The translations under genes were made by a program, and so were the position numbers. From positions 496,001 through 560,000 of the forward strand of contig NZ_RJVQ01000002.1 of assembly GCF_003856525.1 (NCBI RefSeq): 64,000 nucleotides of DNA. The letters are read 5' to 3'. Under the pieces are notes generated by a model that was not told where the DNA came from, searched no databases, and worked only from the letters and a program-made list of their open reading frames with translations. Shown one piece after another: positions 46,783 to 55,527 of this stretch. The stretch is from Vibrio viridaestus. GTDB taxonomy: Bacteria > Pseudomonadota > Gammaproteobacteria > Enterobacterales > Vibrionaceae. Within the stretch, counting starts at the first letter, position 1. Every line of letters begins with the position of its first letter.

Positions 46783-47249
46783 TGGACTTTAAGTTCAAAT
46801 ACCGACGCGCGGGGACATTTATTATTGACCTCGCTGTTGTAAAGATCTTTGCCGAACTCGGCTCAGGTCTTTACCTCGGAGTCATTGCTTATCTTGGCAA
46901 GGGCTCCGGAGTTTCTGTATCACTAACGGATTCAGTAGCGTTACCCGTGTTACTGGCTATCTATGTCATGTTACTTTTGGTTTTCATCGGGGTCTATCTC
47001 GGTTATCACTGGTTGTGCTTAAAGTTATTAGGTACATCGTTATCCAGATATTTGCTGGGTGTGAAAGTCGTGTCTGATAAAGGAGCGCCTTTATCTCATT
47101 CGGCTTACCTAAAAAGGGAATTTGATAAAGTAGTGTGGTGTATTGCGACATTGGGTATATACGCGCTTTACAGTGCGGCTCAATATATGACGTTTTCTCA
47201 TCCACCGTTACATGATAAGAAAAACCATACTCAGGTAGTTGAATCTTAG
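46782..47249 (+). CDS. RDD family membrane protein
   Basis: A 155-residue protein with three or four membrane segments and the RDD pattern: RRAGTFIIDLAVVK near the N-terminus and GTSLSRYLLGVKVV in the middle. Its ATG shares one base with the ptsG stop codon (TAATG), so translation is coupled to ptsG. RDD proteins have been linked to ion or small-molecule transport, but function here is unknown; coupling suggests a role with glucose uptake. Confidence 0.85.
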   Translation: MDFKFKYRRAGTFIIDLAVVKIFAELGSGLYLGVIAYLGKGSGVSVSLTDSVALPVLLAIYVMLLLVFIGVYLGYHWLCLKLLGTSLSRYLLGVKVVSDKGAPLSHSAYLKREFDKVVWCIATLGIYALYSAAQYMTFSHPPLHDKKNHTQVVES

Positions 47250-47266
47250 ACGAATTAGAAACGACA

Positions 47267-47294
47267 AAATCCCTTCCTTAAGAAGGGATTTTTT
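47267..47294 (+). terminator. Terminator after ptsG-RDD operon
   Basis: AAATCCCTTC, five-base loop, GAAGGGATTT with following T-run, 17 bases after the RDD stop codon. Confidence 0.93.
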
Positions 47295-47430
47295 GTATCT
47301 ATATGTCAATTCTTTATTAATATTTCTGTTGATATATTTGAATTAGCTTAACTCCTCACTGACATCCCTGACAGTCCTCTCCCTTAATCTAATCCGCAGA
47401 AAGTAAATAAAAACTAGGGAGTGCAAATCC

Positions 47431-47859
47431 ATGAAAATAATTAAAATGGCAGCAGTGGGTGCATGTCTATTATCTGCTTCAGTATTCGCTGAGTCTTCAA
47501 ATAATATTGATCTCGCAGGTAATAAAGTTGCGGTAGGTATTGGTGCAGACCAAGGTTTAAGTGCAGTTTTTGAATTGAATGACCAATACCGAGTAACGGC
47601 AGGTAATGATGGACTTGCGTTTGATTATCTATTTCAGCGTGGCACGTTCAGTAACCCTGATATCCCTGTTGACTGGTATGTAGGTGCTGGTGGTTGGACT
47701 GAATGGGATAACGATGACTATGGTGCTCGTTTACCTGTCGGTATCAATTGGAATTACCAGAAGATAAACGTGTATGGTCAGGTTTCACCTCAGTTTGATT
47801 TTGGTGATGATGACGAGCTTGAGATCGGTGCTGCTGTTGGTGTCACCTACAGCTTCTAA
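47431..47859 (+). CDS. Small secreted or outer-membrane beta-barrel-like protein, unknown function
   Basis: A 142-residue protein with a clear signal peptide (MKIIKMAAVGACLLSASVFA, cut after residue 20). The mature part of about 122 residues is made of alternating strands rich in glycine and aromatic residues (DWYVGAGGWTEWDND, YGARLPVGINWNYQ) and ends in YSF, the terminal aromatic typical of outer-membrane barrels. It would form a small barrel of about eight strands. AGGGAGTG precedes the ATG. Monocistronic with a strong terminator. I do not recognise a characterised family. Confidence 0.82.
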   Translation: MKIIKMAAVGACLLSASVFAESSNNIDLAGNKVAVGIGADQGLSAVFELNDQYRVTAGNDGLAFDYLFQRGTFSNPDIPVDWYVGAGGWTEWDNDDYGARLPVGINWNYQKINVYGQVSPQFDFGDDDELEIGAAVGVTYSF

Positions 47860-47883
47860 TCCTTATGATTACTGTCCGTAATC

Positions 47884-47916
47884 GCAAAAAGGCCCGCATG
47901 TTGCGGGCCTTTTTGC
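47884..47916. terminator. Bidirectional terminator
   Basis: GCAAAAAGGCCCGC, ATGTT loop, GCGGGCCTTTTTGC: a very stable symmetric stem between the barrel-like gene and the convergent transporter operon. Confidence 0.93.
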
Positions 47917-47931
47917 TAGTTATAAGTTGGT

Positions 47932-48027
47932 CTACTTCTTGTTCATTGCTATTTTCATACAGACAATAGCACCACCCCAAGTAATACCAAGACCCAAAAC
48001 CATCATAATAATTGAGCTTGTATCCAT
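47932..48027 (-). CDS. metS: MetS-like small subunit of NSS amino-acid importer
   Basis: A 31-residue peptide beginning MDTSSIIMMVLGLGITWGGA and ending MNKK: one membrane helix with a short basic end. It starts one base after the stop of the large NSS transporter, with GAGG before its ATG. It matches the small-subunit pattern described for methionine/alanine importers (MetP-MetS), in which the peptide is needed for transport. Too short for usual gene finders. Confidence 0.85.
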   Translation of the reverse strand: MDTSSIIMMVLGLGITWGGAIVCMKIAMNKK

Positions 48028-48028
48028 A

Positions 48029-49486
48029 TTATGCCTCTTTACGTGTTCTTAGGTTAATGACGATACCGTTAATAAGAAGTAGTGCAATCAGAACCCATCC
48101 AAGAGTCAGATCATAGCCACCGTAACCTTCAGTTAGCAGGGTATGTACTTTTGTCGCCAGGATAATGGCGAGAATGACTGGAGTAACAAAGCGCAGGCAA
48201 ATGTCGAACCATACACCAACAGAAAAGTCAGAAATACTATTCACATACTTACGTACATCCGAAATTTTAAATAACCATGTCATCAATACAATTTCGATGA
48301 AACAGCCGCTCATAATACCAATGTTGTTCGTAAAGTGGTCCACGAGATCAAGTAATAACAGTCCACCGTTGGTTGCGAATGCCATTGAAATGATGAATCC
48401 CAAGCCTAATACGATATTCGCTGTCTTCTTACGACTCCATTTCAACTTATCCATAACCGCAGATACAACGGCTTCTAAAATTGAAATGAGTGAGCTTAAC
48501 CCTGCAACAACAAGAGCAAAGAATAAGATTGGGCCAAGAATATAAGGTGCAGGAAGTAAATTGATGGCTTCTGGCAGAGTAACGAAAGCAAGTCCGACAC
48601 CAGCAGAAACAACATCAGTGATCGCTTTATCTTGAGTTTGAGCCATATAACCCAAAACCGAGAATATCATGATACCTGCTAATATAGAGAAACCACAGTT
48701 AATCAGCACTGTCATGAACGCATTATTCGTGATATCTGACTTTTCAGGTAGGTAGCTTGAATAAGCGAGCATAATGGCGAAACCAATACTTAACGTAAAG
48801 AAGATCTGCCCATAAGCTGCTGCCCAAACTTTTACATCCCAGATCTTGCTAAAGTCTGGTTTGAACATATAGCTCACACCATCCAGAGCACCAGGTAGCA
48901 CAATCATGCGACCAATCAGGATTAGGACCATAACGAATAGTACTGGCATCATGATTTTAGATGCACGTTCGATACCCGCTTTTACACCACCTACAATTGC
49001 CGCGTAAGTAATGACCCAAGCGATAGCGATAGTCAGTGCGATATGCCACTGGATGCCGCCAAGGTTAGTCGGTGAGTTATCGCCTAAGCCAAGATAATCA
49101 CTAAAGAAGAACGTATTGGTCTCTGTTCCCCAGCTTTGGCTGAAAGACATGCCGAAGTAGGATATTGCCCAGCCAATAACTGCAACATAGTAAACGCCAA
49201 TTGTCGCAGCAACACCAACTTGGAACCAACCTAGCCATTCAAATTTTTTGTGAATCTTTGCCAATGTTTTAGGCGCCGATCCACGGTATTTCTGCCCCAT
49301 ACTGAATTCTAAAATCATGAATGGGATACCGGCAGTGATCATGGCAAAAAGGTAAGGGATGAAAAATGCGCCGCCGCCATTTTCGTATGCCATATAAGGG
49401 AAACGCCAAATGTTTCCAAGGCCAATTGCGGAACCTACAGCAGCCAGTATAAAACCAGCTCGAGATCCCCATTGTTCTCGCTTCAT
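48029..49486 (-). CDS. Sodium-dependent NSS-family amino-acid transporter
   Basis: A 485-residue, 11-12-helix transporter of the neurotransmitter:sodium symporter family. The N-terminal signature SAIGLGNIWRFPYMAYENGGGAF holds the helix 1 sodium and substrate site. Together with the MetS-like peptide it probably imports methionine, alanine or related amino acids. No regulator is adjacent. Confidence 0.92.
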   Translation of the reverse strand: MKREQWGSRAGFILAAVGSAIGLGNIWRFPYMAYENGGGAFFIPYLFAMITAGIPFMILEFSMGQKYRGSAPKTLAKIHKKFEWLGWFQVGVAATIGVYYVAVIGWAISYFGMSFSQSWGTETNTFFFSDYLGLGDNSPTNLGGIQWHIALTIAIAWVITYAAIVGGVKAGIERASKIMMPVLFVMVLILIGRMIVLPGALDGVSYMFKPDFSKIWDVKVWAAAYGQIFFTLSIGFAIMLAYSSYLPEKSDITNNAFMTVLINCGFSILAGIMIFSVLGYMAQTQDKAITDVVSAGVGLAFVTLPEAINLLPAPYILGPILFFALVVAGLSSLISILEAVVSAVMDKLKWSRKKTANIVLGLGFIISMAFATNGGLLLLDLVDHFTNNIGIMSGCFIEIVLMTWLFKISDVRKYVNSISDFSVGVWFDICLRFVTPVILAIILATKVHTLLTEGYGGYDLTLGWVLIALLLINGIVINLRTRKEA

Positions 49487-50148
49487 GTGTTACTCCTTCG
49501 ATAAAACTGAGCAATGCTTGTCCTGAATTAGTCAAATGTATGTACTACAATTAATAAGCTTTAGAGAGCGCCTGCGCTTACTTAGCTCACTATGAGTTTT
49601 TTTAGTTTTCTATACTGCTAAATCAGACAAAGCTCAGAATATTGTTCTTTGTGTTTTGATGTGTGTTTGCGCTAGCTGATAGGTTCGCCTGCGCTTAGGG
49701 TCCGAGACTACATATTTCTCATTTGAAAGGCAATAGATTGTAAACTTTACTGTTGATAGTTATATTGGTTTAATTGTCTAAATTTAATTTAATTTTTGGT
49801 GTTATAAATTATATTTTCCTTTTAATATTGCTTTATGACCTAATTTTTGTCTTTTAATGTAGTTATATATTTTGTCCATATGGTTAGATTTAATCTCTGC
49901 ATTAATGATTTCGATTAGTATTTCTGTTGGTTTGGTAATATGACTTTGATTGATTAAAAATCGATATAAATAGGAATAAGTCAGTTAGCAGATTATGCTG
50001 ATAATACTTTTATTCTACAGAGTAAGTTAAGTCCATATCCTTACTGTGATCAAGTATTCATATTTGTTTTATGTCTTATCTATTTTATTGCGCATCTAAG
50101 TTTTTGCCATGTATGTTGTTAGTAACTATTAGACGTGAGGATAGTACT
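49487..50148. other. Long AT-rich intergenic region
   Basis: 662 bases between the NSS transporter and the small membrane peptide. A/T-rich with several T-tracts; no ORF with a ribosome-binding site, RNA gene or repeat recognised. Probably contains the promoters of both flanking units; GCGCCTGCGCTTA and CGCCTGCGCTTA at about 49568 and 49687 form an imperfect direct repeat. Confidence 0.4.
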
Positions 50149-50238
50149 ATGGAACTTGATCTAAAACTGGCTATATCCATTACTGTTATTGTTTTCGCCG
50201 TGCTGATTGCCTGTGGAGTGATAGCAATAGCTTCATAG
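50149..50238 (+). CDS. Small membrane protein (29 residues)
   Basis: ATG 50149 to TAG 50238 encodes MELDLKLAISITVIVFAVLI followed by ACGVIAIAS: a charged N-terminus and one uninterrupted hydrophobic helix. GTGAGG at 50135-50140 is spaced eight bases from the ATG, a convincing ribosome-binding site. It ends 22 bases before the patatin-like gene and is probably co-transcribed. I do not recognise it; it may be a regulatory small protein acting on a membrane partner, or an upstream peptide controlling translation. Confidence 0.6.
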   Translation: MELDLKLAISITVIVFAVLIACGVIAIAS

Positions 50239-50260
50239 AAACCGTGGATGCGAGCGTTTG

Positions 50261-51415
50261 ATGATTATTAATCGTGGTATCGTTGATAACCTCGCAGTGA
50301 CGCTTAACTTAAACAAATTATCTAAATTTGTTGGCGGAAAAAATGCGCTTGTTGTTCAAGGTGGTGGGCAAAGAGGTATTTTTACCGCTGGCGTCTTGGA
50401 TGCGTTCATCTTATCCAATATCGACCCCTTTGATGCTTTTTATGGGACATCAGCAGGTGCGTTGAACCTATGTCCCTTTGTTTGTCGCCAGCCTCTTTTG
50501 GGGAAAGCATTCATCAGTGAATTAACGACCGATCCTCGTTTCTTTAGTCTATTTCGCTATATTCGACACAATGAGCCGCTAAACGTTTCCTGGGCCTTGG
50601 ATAAGATTTGCAGTTACCCATATCATCTTGATATTGATTTGGGGAAGAAAGTACTCGGGCAGCGTCAGTGCATGGCTGCAGTTACACGAGCAGGTACATT
50701 GCAGGATGAGTATCTACCCATTTTTTCTAAGCAATGGAAAGAGATATTAAGGGGGAGCTGCGCGATTCCACAGTTGTGTGGGGATAGTGTCGCTATCGGA
50801 GAACAGCGTTACTTTGATGGTGGGATTTCAGCCTCAGTCCCTGCCCAAGAGGCGTGGCGAAATGGGGCAAGGTTGATTGTTGTTATTAGAACTGAGGTTG
50901 CCAGTGAGTTGCCAGTATTAGCTTCTGCACTGCCTGTCAATGCGATTCCAGTGACAACCGAAGACCCGGGACAATGGGGACAAACGATAGAAAAATGGTT
51001 CCGGGACTTGAATGTGTTCTCTCGTTACAAAAATGATAAAGCCGATCGTAAGGAACAAGCCAAAGACCTGCTTAATGGTGGTCGCTGGTTATTTGGAACG
51101 GATTATATTTATCGTATTGCTTATTTACTCGGAACCCAGTTTGACTCTACATTAAAAGATATGCTTCTCAGGCATTATCAATCCTATGCTGAAACGATGA
51201 AATTCCTCGCTCAGCCTCCAGACGACTGTTTTATTGTTGAAATCGCACCAGCTCAGCCGTTACGTTCGAATTCGCTAATGACTAAGAAAGAGGTTTTACT
51301 GGAAGATTATCAAATAGGATTGGACGCTGGGTATCACTTTGTTGAGTTGTTGCGTGAGGTTGACCGCAGAACAGGCCAACCTTTTATTTATTCCAAGTAT
51401 GGGCATCAGCGTTAG
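50261..51415 (+). CDS. Patatin-like phospholipase family protein
   Basis: A 384-residue lipid acyl hydrolase. The oxyanion GGGQRG is at 34-39, the nucleophile serine S64 in FYGTSAGAL, and the catalytic Asp in [12 protein letters not shown], giving the complete Ser-Asp dyad. There is no signal peptide, so it is probably cytoplasmic or membrane-associated. ATG 50261 is used; a TTG one codon earlier is in frame. The C-terminal 130 residues form a helical extension after the patatin core. Its stop overlaps the pyk stop by four bases. Confidence 0.87.
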   Translation: MIINRGIVDNLAVTLNLNKLSKFVGGKNALVVQGGGQRGIFTAGVLDAFILSNIDPFDAFYGTSAGALNLCPFVCRQPLLGKAFISELTTDPRFFSLFRYIRHNEPLNVSWALDKICSYPYHLDIDLGKKVLGQRQCMAAVTRAGTLQDEYLPIFSKQWKEILRGSCAIPQLCGDSVAIGEQRYFDGGISASVPAQEAWRNGARLIVVIRTEVASELPVLASALPVNAIPVTTEDPGQWGQTIEKWFRDLNVFSRYKNDKADRKEQAKDLLNGGRWLFGTDYIYRIAYLLGTQFDSTLKDMLLRHYQSYAETMKFLAQPPDDCFIVEIAPAQPLRSNSLMTKKEVLLEDYQIGLDAGYHFVELLREVDRRTGQPFIYSKYGHQR

Positions 51416-52857
51416 TATACAGGAATGATTCTCAGGCAATTTGTCGAGCCTTCTACGTTGAGAATATCTCCTTGTGTAATGATAACGATATCGCCAAAAT
51501 CTAAGAAATGTTGCTCTTTTAGGCTTTCCAATGCCTCAAGTGCCATATCATATCCAGACGTCTCTTTGCTGTGAAAATACACCGGGATGACACCTCGGTA
51601 TAACGCACACCGATTCAGCGTTCTTTCATTGTCAGATAAAGCGAATATAGGGAGTTCAGAATTTAGCCTGGATGTCATCTGGGCGGTTCGTCCTCCCTGA
51701 GTTAAACAGACCATTGCTTTTATGCCTTCCATATTGTTCGCGGCAAATATGGTAGAGAGCGCGATGGTCTCCTGTGCGGTTATACACAGCTTATCGAATC
51801 GATAAGTTTGCTGGCGCACTTCGGACATCTTTTCTGCACCAATACAAACTTCTGCCATGGCTTTGACTGTTTCGACCGGATATTTACCCGCAGCAGTTTC
51901 ACCGGATAACATAACGGCGTCAGTGCCATCAATAACCGCGTTGGCCACGTCCATCACTTCAGCACGAGTGGGCATTGGACTTTCAATCATTGATTCCATC
52001 ATCTGAGTGGCGGTGATGACGACACGGTTAAGTTCTCTGGAGCGTTTAATCAGTTTTTTCTGCACACCGACTAACTCAGGATCACCGATCTCAACACCGA
52101 GGTCGCCGCGAGCAACCATAATGACATCGGATGCCATGATAATATCGTCGATATTTTTGTCATCCAAGACTGTTTCTGCACGCTCAACCTTTGCCACTAG
52201 CTTCGTTTCCAGTCCCGCATCTCGGGCTAACTGGCGAGCATATTTAATGTCCTCTCCAGTTCTTGGGAAGGACACGGCCAGATAATCTACTTTTATTTCC
52301 GCTGCAAGTAAGATGTCTTGTTTGTCTTTTTCGGTAAGGGCCTGAGCCGATAGGCCACCTCCTTTTTTATTGATGCCTTTATTGTTGGATAGTTTTCCAC
52401 CTACAGTGACACGGGTATGAATTTTACTACCGTCAACCATAATTACCTGAAGCTGAATTCTGCCATCATCGAGTAGCAGTACATCGTTTGTTTTTACATC
52501 GTTTGGCAGTGCTTTGTAGTCTATTCCAACACTTTCCTGATTGCCTTCGCCAGGAGATAGTTGGGCATCAAGCGTAAACTTATCACCTACATTAAGAAAA
52601 ATGTGTCCATCTCTGAAAGTGGACACTCGTATTTTGGGTCCCTGTAAATCGCCTAATATTGCAACCTGGCGACCTTGCAGTGCTGCAATTTCTCGAACTT
52701 TTCTTGCGCGTATCTTATGGTCATCTGCGCTGCCATGGGAGAAGTTGAGTCGTACAACATTAGCTCCGGCTTGAATGATCTGTGATAGGTTATCACCGAT
52801 GTCGGTTGATGGTCCTAATGTGGTAACGATTTTGGTTCGACGTTTTGTTAGTACCAT
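51412..52857 (-). CDS. pyk: Pyruvate kinase
   Basis: A 481-residue glycolytic enzyme making pyruvate and ATP from phosphoenolpyruvate. Signatures: [33 protein letters not shown], the metal/substrate segment [11 protein letters not shown], and the catalytic [36 protein letters not shown]. Length and sequence are nearer PykA (AMP-activated) than PykF. The gene sits between patatin and mlc, near ptsG. Its ATG lies opposite the mlc control region. Confidence 0.96.
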   Translation of the reverse strand: MVLTKRRTKIVTTLGPSTDIGDNLSQIIQAGANVVRLNFSHGSADDHKIRARKVREIAALQGRQVAILGDLQGPKIRVSTFRDGHIFLNVGDKFTLDAQLSPGEGNQESVGIDYKALPNDVKTNDVLLLDDGRIQLQVIMVDGSKIHTRVTVGGKLSNNKGINKKGGGLSAQALTEKDKQDILLAAEIKVDYLAVSFPRTGEDIKYARQLARDAGLETKLVAKVERAETVLDDKNIDDIIMASDVIMVARGDLGVEIGDPELVGVQKKLIKRSRELNRVVITATQMMESMIESPMPTRAEVMDVANAVIDGTDAVMLSGETAAGKYPVETVKAMAEVCIGAEKMSEVRQQTYRFDKLCITAQETIALSTIFAANNMEGIKAMVCLTQGGRTAQMTSRLNSELPIFALSDNERTLNRCALYRGVIPVYFHSKETSGYDMALEALESLKEQHFLDFGDIVIITQGDILNVEGSTNCLRIIPVY

Positions 52858-53026
52858 TATCCATCCCCAATAGTGGTTTTATGAATCGATATCTGGTAAG
52901 TATATGCAATATCTCTGGAACTGCTTATTTTCAATAGAGGATGAGTGCTTTTTCATCAGAGGCTTAGCTGGAAAAAGGACCGAAATACAGTAACTTTTGA
53001 TAAGGGACGCAATTAATCCAATTTGT

Positions 53027-53044
53027 GCGTGATGTTTGTCACGC
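53027..53044. promoter_or_regulatory. CRP-like site upstream of mlc
   Basis: GCGTGATGTTTGTCACGC: perfect 6-bp arms with a six-base spacer and the GTGA-N6-TCAC core, 74 bases before the mlc start. In E. coli mlc is also CRP-controlled; here inferred. Confidence 0.6.
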
Positions 53045-53118
53045 TCATTCACTAAAGCGCTTCACAATTTCTTTGCAAAGTAAAAAAATTACAGAGTTGC
53101 AGTTTTGAGGAGAAAAAG

Positions 53119-54336
53119 ATGTATACGGCTCATCCGGGCCACGTTGACCATATTAAGCAGGTTAACGCTGGGCGGGTTTATCAATTGATCGATCAGTATG
53201 GACCGATATCCAGAATCGATTTATCTAAGTTGAGTGACTTAGCTCCTGCTAGTATCACCAAGATTACCCGCGAACTCATTGCTGCTCACCTTATTCACGA
53301 AACCACTGTTCAAGAAGCGCTCAGTCGTGGTCGTCCTGCCGTTGGTCTGCAAACCCGTAATGAAGGATGGCAATTTTTATCTATTCGTTTGGGACGAGGG
53401 TATATGGCTCTCGCACTACATGAATTGGGTGGTGATGTTCTTATTGATTCGAAAATTGAAATTCATGAGATTGATCAGGAGGACTTAATTGCCCGTATCC
53501 TCCATGAAATCAATGAGTTTTTTCTTACCTATGCTAATCATCTCGAAAGACTAACCAGTATTGCTGTCACTTTGCCTGGCTCGGTCAACAGTGAAAGTGG
53601 TGTTGTGATGAAAATGCCATTTTATCAGGTTAAAGATCTCGCTATTGGCGCCGAAATATATAAAGCGACCGGTGTTCCTGTGTTTGTTGCAAACGATACT
53701 CGTGCCTGGGCACTGTCAGAAAAGTTATTTGGACATGCTCAGAATAGTGATAATTCCGTTCTGGTTTCTATCCATAATGGCTTATCCGCCGGTGTGATGG
53801 TGAGCGGCAAAGTTCTACAGGGCCGGTTTGGTAATATTGGCGATATGGGACACATTCAGGTTGAGCCAAATGGTAAAACCTGTGTCTGCGGTAAGAAAGG
53901 GTGTTTTGACACAGTAGCTAGCTCTCAGGCTGTTAGGGACGAGGTTAAATCCCGTATTGCAACCGGTGAGGTTTCTGTTCTGTCGGATATGGAAGACATT
54001 ACGCTAGAAGCGATTTGTCATGCTGCAGCACAAGGCGATGTGTTGTGCTGTGATGTGATGAAAAAACTGGGTGTCTATCTGGGCAAGGCGATTTCAATAC
54101 TGATTAATATGTTCCATCCAGACAAAATACTCATTGGTGGTGTTATTAATCAGGCCAAAGAGTCTTTCTACCCGGGAATGATGCAGTGTATTTCTGAGTT
54201 ATGTCTGGAAGATGATATATGTTCTCTTGATATTGTCGAGTCGCGTTTTTACAAGCAATCAACTATGCCGGGAGCTGCATTAATTAAACAAGCTCTATAT
54301 GACGGCTCGTTATTGATGAAAGTGACCGAAGGTTAA
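53119..54336 (+). CDS. mlc: ROK-family repressor Mlc
   Basis: A 405-residue transcriptional repressor closely resembling E. coli Mlc. HTH in PISRIDLSKLSDLAPASITKI, ROK fold with zinc-binding CVCGKKGCFD, and the N-terminal HPGHVDHIKQVNAG. Mlc represses ptsG and other PTS genes and is sequestered by unphosphorylated EIICB during glucose transport, so its closeness to ptsG fits. GAGGAG ahead of the ATG. Confidence 0.93.
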   Translation: MYTAHPGHVDHIKQVNAGRVYQLIDQYGPISRIDLSKLSDLAPASITKITRELIAAHLIHETTVQEALSRGRPAVGLQTRNEGWQFLSIRLGRGYMALALHELGGDVLIDSKIEIHEIDQEDLIARILHEINEFFLTYANHLERLTSIAVTLPGSVNSESGVVMKMPFYQVKDLAIGAEIYKATGVPVFVANDTRAWALSEKLFGHAQNSDNSVLVSIHNGLSAGVMVSGKVLQGRFGNIGDMGHIQVEPNGKTCVCGKKGCFDTVASSQAVRDEVKSRIATGEVSVLSDMEDITLEAICHAAAQGDVLCCDVMKKLGVYLGKAISILINMFHPDKILIGGVINQAKESFYPGMMQCISELCLEDDICSLDIVESRFYKQSTMPGAALIKQALYDGSLLMKVTEG

Positions 54337-54576
54337 TCAGTTACATTGTAAAAGAGTGATGAAAGTTTCTGTCTTCGCCTAGATTTATCGTGGGAAATGG
54401 TCCAAAGTTTAGTAGATAGCCTCTCTTATAAAGATTATAGAAGTGAGAAATGTCTTTTAGATCAATACTTAATTGGTTTTTATTGATAAACTAAACGTTA
54501 AGTCAATGAATAAATATGGGTAACCGATTTTGTATAGGTTACAGGTTGTTTAGTCTTCAAGCCCATGGAAGAATCT

Positions 54577-55527
54577 ATGTCCAGTGTATTAAATACGGTT
54601 GACCAGCGTACCAACTTAGTCGGTGAGAATCGTCTTGAACTGTTAATGTTTAGTCTTAACAGTCGACAGATTTTTGCCATAAATGTGTTTAAAGTAAAAG
54701 AAGTTATTAAGGTGCCTGTACTCACTAAATTACCGGGCTCTCATCACCATATTATCGGTGTTGCTTCTTTACGTGGTGAATCCGTTCCTGTCATCGATCT
54801 TAGAGCCGCTATCGGCTTCCCACATTCGGAATATGGCAATACTGAACAAAACCTAATTGTGACTGAATACAATCGTTCTATTCAGGGATTTCTAGTCGGT
54901 CAAGTTAAGCATATTGTTAATACTACATGGACTGAAATTCAGCCACCGCCTCGTACAGCAGGTCGTTCTAACTATCTTACAGCTATTACTCAGATCAAGG
55001 AGCAGGGGCAACAACATATCGTTGAAATTATCGACGTTGAAAAAGTGTTGGCAGAAATTATCGATTACGATGTCACAATTTCCGAAGAGGTATTGGATAA
55101 TGAGCTCGTACCTGAAATGAATGGTCGGAGAGTGCTTATTGTTGATGACTCTTCAACGGCGAGAAATCAGGTTCGTGACACACTTTCTCAGCTTGGATTA
55201 GAAATCATTGAATGTCGTGACGGCAAAGAAGCATTGGACTTATTGAAAGGGTGGTGTGATGCCGGTAAGACAGTCACTGATGAGATTCTTCTGATGATCA
55301 CCGATGCGGAAATGCCAGAAATGGATGGCTATCGTCTTACTTATGAGGTTCGTCAGGATGAAAGGATGAAAGATCTTTTCATCACTCTAAATACTTCTTT
55401 AAGTGGTAGTTTCAACGAATCCATGGTGAAAAAAGTAGGTTGTGATCGGTTTATTTCTAAGTTCCAGCCTGATTTATTGGTTGAAGTTGCTCAGGATCGT
55501 TTGAGAGAAGTACTCGGAACCGATTAA
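54577..55527 (+). CDS. cheV: Chemotaxis coupling protein CheV
   Basis: A 316-residue protein: CheW-like domain (about 15-165, LMFSLNSRQIFAINVFKVKEV) fused to a receiver domain (185-316) with phosphoacceptor D243 in MITDAEMPEMDG and the conserved Lys in ISKFQPD. It links chemoreceptors to CheA with a phosphorylation-tunable coupling. ATG 54577 has GGAAG five bases upstream; ATG 54565 is also in frame. The stop overlaps that of convergent dnaE2. Confidence 0.93.
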   Translation: MSSVLNTVDQRTNLVGENRLELLMFSLNSRQIFAINVFKVKEVIKVPVLTKLPGSHHHIIGVASLRGESVPVIDLRAAIGFPHSEYGNTEQNLIVTEYNRSIQGFLVGQVKHIVNTTWTEIQPPPRTAGRSNYLTAITQIKEQGQQHIVEIIDVEKVLAEIIDYDVTISEEVLDNELVPEMNGRRVLIVDDSSTARNQVRDTLSQLGLEIIECRDGKEALDLLKGWCDAGKTVTDEILLMITDAEMPEMDGYRLTYEVRQDERMKDLFITLNTSLSGSFNESMVKKVGCDRFISKFQPDLLVEVAQDRLREVLGTD

